A stretch of DNA of 64,000 nucleotides from Cohnella faecalis (lineage in GTDB: Bacteria; Bacillota; Bacilli; Paenibacillales; Paenibacillaceae), in the NCBI RefSeq assembly GCF_003570905.1, contig NZ_QXJM01000040.1, positions 434,001 through 498,000 on the forward strand, read 5' to 3'. Below, one piece after another: positions 59,226 through 64,000 of this stretch (positions are counted from its first letter, which is position 1; each line of letters opens with the position of its first letter). The notes under the pieces were generated by a model. The model made no database searches. It was not told where the DNA came from and saw only the letters and a list, made by a program, of their open reading frames with translations. The position numbers and the translations under genes are program-made.

Positions 59226-59817
59226 TTACTCCTTTTTTTGAAAAAGCTCGCGGATTTGACGCCATTTCTCTTTCGCTCTCTTCCAAGCGAGAACGATCGG
59301 CTGCATTCGTCTGCGAACCGGCATTAGTCTCGCCCACAGCCATCGTCCGGAGGACGAAGAAGCTTGGCTGCAAGACGGTATAAGACTAATAAAATAGCGG
59401 CCAGGATAATAAAGACGATGTCAATCAGCTTGGCGAGAAAACGTACGAGCCAAGAAACAGGAATAATCAAAAGCACCCGAACGATCCGCCACAGCAGCAG
59501 CGATACCCGCTTAATCGCTTCGAACAGCCACCCCGACAGCCTGACCACCCATCCGCTGAACAATCCGAAATATCCGGTAACGCCGATGCCGAGTCCCAAA
59601 AAAACGAACAGACGAACTTCCCGTGATTGTACCGCAGCAGCACGGCAAACACGCACAGTGTCGCCGCAGCCCAGTAAATCAGATCGAGCGGAGGAAGCAT
59701 CCATCGCGCGATGTGAAACCGGCGCGCCGCTACTCGATAGACGTCGAACACGGTGCCCATCGACAGTCCGCACAACACCATGGAGCCTATCGTCATCCAT
59801 TGAGCGGCCGCGTTCAC
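59226..59817 (-). pseudogene. yabQ: Spore cortex protein YabQ, interrupted by two apparent frameshifts
   Basis: Integral membrane protein needed for the spore cortex in B. subtilis. The family sequence is spread over three frames. The N-terminus (from GTG at 59817, overlapping the yabP stop as GTGA) runs to LLRYNHG. EVRLFVFLGLGIG and the hydrophobic core are in a second frame, with the shift at the CCC at 59620-59622. A Trp/Arg-rich tail (LWARLMPVRRRM...ELFQKKE) is in the third, with the shift near 59345-59365. The 592 nt plus two missing bases give 198 codons including the stop (197 residues), close to the usual YabQ size. Either a pseudogene or an assembly error. Confidence 0.75.
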
Positions 59818-60095
59818 TTGAACAGCTTCCCGAACAGTCCCTTGGATTTGCCCGCACCGTTCCCGTCCAAATATTGGAGGGAGTGAATCAGTCCTTCTAT
59901 CGCGACGAGCCCCTGTTCGAGATTCAAATTTTTCATGTGCAGGTTTTGCCCCCGCACCGTTAGAAAACCGCACTCGGTTTCCAGCAGAAATTCTTCGTTG
60001 TCGAAGCTTTCTACGTTTCCGACCCCCGAGATTTCGAGCAGCTTGCGGTTGAGCATCCGAACTTCCTGGTGCTTCGCGGTTTTGCCGTGGTCCAT
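59814..60095 (-). CDS. yabP: Sporulation protein YabP
   Basis: 93-residue protein of the YabP/YqfC family, needed for spore assembly in B. subtilis. The core (about 12-75) shows the typical alternating pattern: NRKLLEISGVGNVESFDNEEFLLETECG, LTVRGQNLHMKNLNLEQG. The ATG has GGAGGAGG upstream. It is co-directional with yabQ and overlaps it, and has a sigma-E-like promoter. Confidence 0.93.
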   Translation of the reverse strand: MDHGKTAKHQEVRMLNRKLLEISGVGNVESFDNEEFLLETECGFLTVRGQNLHMKNLNLEQGLVAIEGLIHSLQYLDGNGAGKSKGLFGKLFK

Positions 60096-60121
60096 AGCAC
60101 GTCCCTCCTCCTCTTAGGTCT

Positions 60122-60147
60122 AGCATATGGGAGGGTTTGGACGAATA
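60122..60147 (-). promoter_or_regulatory. Sigma-E-like promoter for yabP-yabQ
   Basis: Minus strand TATT (60144-60147), 14 bp, then CATATGCT (60122-60129), close to the sigma-E pattern ATATT-N13-15-CATACAnT with mismatches. It is about 30 nt before yabP. The known sigma-E control of yabP in B. subtilis supports it. Confidence 0.4.
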
Positions 60148-60159
60148 GAACCGGCTTAG

Positions 60160-61544
60160 CTAGCGAAGGTGACCGAGCAGCCAGGCGAGAATGGCGGCAA
60201 GCCAGCCGACTGGACCTGGAGCAACGGGCGCAGGAACCGGAACGGTCGCGGCTTGCTTCAAATCGGCAGCCGCTCCGGCGAGCAGCTTGCCGTCCGCGTC
60301 GCCGCCAAGCTCCCAGAACATCGCTCCCGCCAGTCCTTGCGATCGGATGAAGGCGGTCTTATGACGGATCGATTCGGCGTCGTCATAGCTGATGAACGTC
60401 CGATTCGAGGCATTATAAAGATAAGGTACTCGGGCATTTTCGTTCCAATAGCGGCGATATCCATTCTTGCCGATGTACTTCGCCGCAAGCTGGTCGTAAG
60501 TAAAAGTGCCGTTGGACGTTGGAGCCGCCTTCGCCGGTCCCGAGCATTCCTTATATTGCCCGTTGCCTGCCTCTCCGCAGTCACTCCACCCCCGCCCGTA
60601 AAAAGGGATGCCGAGCACCAGCTTGTTCGCGGGCACGCCCGCCTTGCGAAAGCCCGCTATAGCCGCCTCTCCATAGGCTTGCTTCGCATCGGGAAGATTG
60701 GCCGCCTCCGCCGCTTGATCGCGATACAACGGGGCGTTGTGACCGCTCGTTTTTTGCCAATCCCCGTTAAAATCGTACGTCATGACGTTAATCCAATCGA
60801 CGACGGTCGCGACTTTGCTCATCTCGGTATTATTCAAATACGGCGTTCCGATACCGGCCGCTATAGTCAGCAGATACGATTTGCCGTCCGCTTTGCCCGC
60901 CGCATCCAGCTTCGCACGCAGCTCCTTCAACAGCAGAGTAAAATGGGTCTTGTCCTCGGGACGGCTGCTGTTGCCGGCCATCCCTCCTCCGCCGGGATAC
61001 TCCCAATCGAGGTCGACACCGTCAAAGGCGTATCGGCGCAAAAAGGAGACGGTCGAGTCGGCGAACGTTTCACGCGTCTTTGCGGTTGCGGCCATATCGG
61101 AAAATCGGCCCGACCAGGACCATCCGCCGACGGAAATAAGCGTCTTCAGCTTGGGGTTTGCTTGCTTCAGCTTTTTGAGCTGATTGAAATTGGCGATATC
61201 GATGGACGGATCGCCCATGACGAGCGTTCCGTTCGACACGGGAGCCGAGGAACCGTTGCCGCAAGGCTGGCGCTGATCGACGCTGCCCCTCTTCCCTCCC
61301 AGCAAATATCGGCGAAAGCGTAGTTCACGTGAGTTAGCTTCGACGCGGCGATTTGGGAGACGGGGTAGCGGTCGTTGTACGCACTCCATGATGAATAGTA
61401 GCCGACGACCTTATATGTATGAGCTGGAACGACGTTCGCGACAGACTGAGACTCATCCTTTGCTTGAAACGGAAATATCGACCATATCGCCGAAAATAAT
61501 AGAAATAGACGCACAATCAACACAGAAAATAACGGCACAGCCAA
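60160..61544 (-). pseudogene. GH18 chitinase, frameshifted near the N-terminus
   Basis: Secreted chitinase-like protein. The TTG start at 61544 has GGGGAG upstream and opens a signal peptide (to about residue 27), then HTYKVVGYYSSW and VNYAFADICWEG. The frame then breaks at a GGG run (61294-61296) and resumes with KRGSVDQRQP in another frame; one missing base explains it. The rest is intact: SVGGWSWSGRF, catalytic DGVDLDWE, MTYDFNG, GIPFYGRGW and MFWELGGD. It ends in a short hydrophobic segment (WLAAILAWLLGHLR) after a Pro-rich linker, a possible membrane tail. About 460 residues if repaired. Confidence 0.85.
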
Positions 61545-61764
61545 AAGAAGCTCCCCTTTCGATGCCCGGAAATCGATCGTTACAATCTATCTCCATTGTC
61601 GTAGGAAAGCGGTTGCTAGAATAGGCGTAATATTTTCCTGCGCCGAATGTGGGGGCGGGCAAGGGGGCGGCTTGGTTGCTGGCGGGTTATTGGGGCAGCG
61701 AGAGGGCCCGGTGTGAGCGCGGTAGCCCGCTGCGGGCGGGCTACTTGGGGGTGGGATGCACTCG

Positions 61765-62530
61765 CTTGGCGCTCGTAACCGGCTGTGGGCGCGCTATTGG
61801 GCGGTGCACACACTCTCTCGACGCTCGTAACCCGCTGCGGGCGCGCTATTGGCGGTGCACACACTCTCTCGACGCTCGTAACCCGCTGCGGGCGCGCTAT
61901 TGGCGGTGCACACTCTCTATCGGCGCTCGTAACCCGCTGCGGGCGCGCTATTGGCGGTGCACACACTCACTCGAAGCTTGTAACCGGCTGTGGGCGCGCT
62001 ATTGCGCGGTGCACACACTCTCTCGACGCTCGTAACCGGCTGTGGGCGCGCTATTGGGCGGTGCACACACTCTATCGGCGCTCGTAACCGGCTGTGGGCG
62101 CGCTATTGCGGTACACACACTCACTCGACGCTCGTAACCCGCTGCGGGCGCGCTATTGGCGGTGCACACTCTCTATCGGCGCTCGTAACCGGCTGCAGGC
62201 GCGCTATTGGCGGCGCACAACACTCACTCGACGCTCGTAACCGGCTGTGGGCGCGCTATTGAGTGGTGCACACACTCTATCGGCGCTCGTAACCGGCTGT
62301 GGGCGCGCTATTGCGGTACACACACTCACTCGACGCTCGTAACCGGCTGTGGGCGCGCTATTGAGTGGTGCACACACTCTATCGGCGCTCGTAACCGGAT
62401 GTGGGCGCGCTATTGGGCGGTGCACACACTCACTCGACGCTCGTAACCGGCTGCGGGCGCGCTATTGGCGGTACACACACTCTCTCGGCGCTTGTAACCG
62501 GCTGCGGGCGCGCTATTGCGGGGCTTACGC
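61765..62530. repeat. 50-52 bp tandem repeat array, 15 copies
   Basis: The core GCGCGCTATT starts at 61789, 61841, 61892, 61943, 61994, 62046, 62098, 62148, 62199, 62251, 62303, 62353, 62405, 62457 and 62508: 15 copies, spacing 50-52 bp. Most copies begin GCTCGTAACCGGCTG; the segment between cores (GGTGCACACACTCTCTCG and variants) varies most. Longer-range patterning, with alternate copies matching, suggests higher-order duplication. It is not a CRISPR because no unique spacers occur. Open frames across it are repeat artefacts. Confidence 0.93.
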
Positions 62531-62540
62531 CGCTACATTT

Positions 62541-63641
62541 TTACGTCCGGGCTTCGCGGATGAGTACGCAGACCGGTTTGCGAACCGCTATTTCTGTGCC
62601 GGCAAAAATCGGGAGGCCGGAATTTGGCTCAATCCGGTACAGAACAACGTTGTCGGAATCCTGGTTGGCGGCGATGAGCCAGCATCCATCCGGCGTCAGC
62701 GCGAAGTTCCTCGGATTGCTTCCACGAGTCGATACGTGGCCGGCAGCTTCGATCCGACCCGTAGCATCGTCGATCCGGAATATCGCAATGCTGTCATGGC
62801 CGCGATTGGAAGCATAGACGAATCGGCCGTCGGGAGAAACGACGATTTCGGCGCACGTGTTGTCACCCTTGAAAGAAGACGGCAATGTCGTAATCGATTC
62901 CTGGCGCCCAAGCGCCCCTTCTTTCTCATCGTAGGTGAATCGGGTTACCGTGCAGCTTAGCTCGTTCACAACAAACGCGGCTCGGCCGGAAGGATGGAAC
63001 GCGAAGTGTCTCGGTCCGTCGCCTGGCGCCATCGAAATCGCCTCGTGTCCGGACCATTCGTTGGCTTCCGGTCCGCGAGCGTAAACCATTACTCGATCGA
63101 GCCCGAGATCGGGAACGAACATATAGTTGCCGTCCGGACTGAATACGGCCGCATGCGGGTGCGGCGCTTCCTGCCGTTGCTCGTTCGGACCCGAGCCCGT
63201 ATGACAAAGCCGAATAACCGCCGGGCTTGGGCGCGAGTCGGGGGTTATCATGAACAAAGTAACCGAAGCTCCATTGTAGTTGGACACAGCGAGCCAATCC
63301 TCCTCTGGAGCAAGGGAAAGATGACAAGGGTGAGCGCCGTAGGTTCGATGAAACTGCACGGGGCCCAGCTTAAGCGTGTCCGGCTCTATCGGGAAAGACG
63401 CAAGCTGGCCGCCTTCCTCGCCGTCGGTTTCAAGCGTTTCGCTAACGGCGTACAGTCGGGTGCCGGACCGGTTCATACGGAGAAACGAGGCGTCCTCTAT
63501 TCCTGCATATTCGGCCGCTTTGACTAGCTCGGCCGTATCGGAAAAAAGCTGCAATCTTGTAAGCGTGACCTCGTCCTTGGCGCCGTATGCGCCGATCCAT
63601 ATTTCAAAGGCGGATGCTTGCGAGTTTTCGGGGGTAGTCAT
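62541..63641 (-). CDS. Lactonase-family seven-bladed beta-propeller (6-phosphogluconolactonase-like)
   Basis: 366-residue cytoplasmic protein of the YbhE/YkgB lactonase family, which hydrolyses 6-phosphogluconolactone in the pentose phosphate pathway. Propeller motifs are repeated: HPCHLSLAPEEDWLAVSNYNG, PHPHAAVFSPDGNYMFVPDLG, GPRHFAFHPSGRAAFVVNEL, SPDGRFVYASNRGHDSIAIF, NPRNFALTPDGCWLIAANQ. The ATG at 63641 has GAGGAGG 6 nt upstream. The stop is just beyond the repeat array. Function in this organism is inferred from family only. Confidence 0.88.
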   Translation of the reverse strand: MTTPENSQASAFEIWIGAYGAKDEVTLTRLQLFSDTAELVKAAEYAGIEDASFLRMNRSGTRLYAVSETLETDGEEGGQLASFPIEPDTLKLGPVQFHRTYGAHPCHLSLAPEEDWLAVSNYNGASVTLFMITPDSRPSPAVIRLCHTGSGPNEQRQEAPHPHAAVFSPDGNYMFVPDLGLDRVMVYARGPEANEWSGHEAISMAPGDGPRHFAFHPSGRAAFVVNELSCTVTRFTYDEKEGALGRQESITTLPSSFKGDNTCAEIVVSPDGRFVYASNRGHDSIAIFRIDDATGRIEAAGHVSTRGSNPRNFALTPDGCWLIAANQDSDNVVLYRIEPNSGLPIFAGTEIAVRKPVCVLIREART

Positions 63642-63888
63642 GTAGCGCCTCCTCAAATGTCAAACGGTCGGTTGCTATTCCGTCTATTGTAGCCCAAGGA
63701 GGGGGGGCAGGCTAGCCGAGCTAACTCTATCTGTCAGCAGTTACATTGCGATCCTCCGACTGTCTCAACGCAGTCTCGGCCATTCCACTAGAGTGCTGTC
63801 AGTCTCCCTGCTACTGTCGGGTTAAGCACTCTTGTACACTCGACCGCGCAGCGCATTGTCACAGCCTGCGATAGCGCCGGAAAACAGC
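63642..63888. other. Intergenic DNA with no recognised gene
   Basis: About 250 bp between the lactonase start and the next minus-strand gene end. I see no ORF with support, no clear terminator and no promoter that I would defend. Confidence 0.5.
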
Positions 63889-64000
63889 CTATTGCGCAGC
63901 ATGAACGCGATCAGCTTGGGCGCTTTCGTCTTTTACGGCTTCTTTGCCGACGACGGCCTCGCGCAGGGCTTGCTCTGCCCGCACGGCGGCGCTTCGCAGG
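63889..64000 (-). CDS. C-terminal end of an unidentified gene (runs off the right edge)
   Basis: A minus-strand open frame enters from the edge and ends in TAG at 63889-63891, encoding about 36 residues such as LRSAAVRAEQALREAV and GKEAVKDESAQADR, Ala/Glu-rich and probably helical. Too short to assign. It could also be a chance open frame. Confidence 0.3.
   Translation of the reverse strand, partial: LRSAAVRAEQALREAVVGKEAVKDESAQADRVHAAQ

Noticed and set aside
61785-62520. CRISPR array or coding repeats (several open frames cross the region on both strands)
   Set aside because: All units are similar along their whole length with no unique spacers, and no cas genes are nearby. Open frames arise from stop-poor repeats and lack ribosome sites.

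Overview
The window looks like a chromosomal segment of a spore-forming, moderately GC-rich member of the Bacillales, most likely Paenibacillaceae (Paenibacillus/Cohnella type). I infer this from the gene content (spoIIE, yabP, yabQ, divIC), from the gene order, which closely follows the Bacillus subtilis yabP-to-rrn segment as I know it, and from the Gram-positive style of ribosome binding sites and promoters. I cannot name the species.

Layout. 1-950: 5' part of a 16S rRNA gene (minus strand) with leader and promoter. 1.07-22.98 kb: a long minus-strand housekeeping block read right to left: yabS-like VWA protein, yabT-like kinase, tilS, hpt, ftsH, nadA-nadB-nadC, coaX, hslO, prsA-like, cysK, pabB-pabA-pabC-folP-folB-folK, dusB, greA, lysS, then the rRNA operon. 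Apart from the nadABC insertion this is the B. subtilis order. 23.2-54.7 kb: about 31 kb of accessory genes between yabS and spoIIE, genes that are adjacent in B. subtilis. It holds glpK; a type IV pilus/pseudopilus cluster (PilB, PilC, PilA, PilD, PilM, PilN, PilO and three minor-prepilin-like proteins); two giant secreted amylases with many starch-binding and FN3 modules; malic enzyme; and an arginine/proline/aspartate catabolic group (rocA, putB, rocF, aspA, rocD). 54.9-60.1 kb: the sporulation/division core resumes (small membrane protein, spoIIE, yabR-like S1 protein, divIC, yabQ, yabP). 60.2-64 kb: a GH18 chitinase, a 15-copy tandem repeat array, a lactonase-family protein, and the end of an unidentified gene.

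How the parts may work together. The pab-fol genes make folate, nadABC makes NAD, and coaX starts CoA synthesis. rocF, rocD, rocA and putB convert arginine, ornithine and proline to glutamate. aspA yields fumarate and malic enzyme yields pyruvate. The most interesting link is between the pilus cluster and the amylases. The pilA promoter region and the amylase promoter carry the same unusual palindrome (core GCAAACGTTTGC, like LacI-family maltose-repressor operators). The pilC promoter and the minor-pilin promoter carry cre-like CcpA sites just downstream of the -10. The pilA promoter itself resembles a sigma-D (motility) promoter. I propose a starch-responsive pilus or pseudopilus co-regulated with cell-surface or secreted starch degradation.

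Sequence-quality caution: yabQ (two apparent single-base losses) and the chitinase (one) are frameshifted within 2 kb of each other. This may be assembly error rather than biology. Three intergenic tandem-repeat arrays (16.8, 54.7 and 61.8 kb) share a 50-52 bp period.
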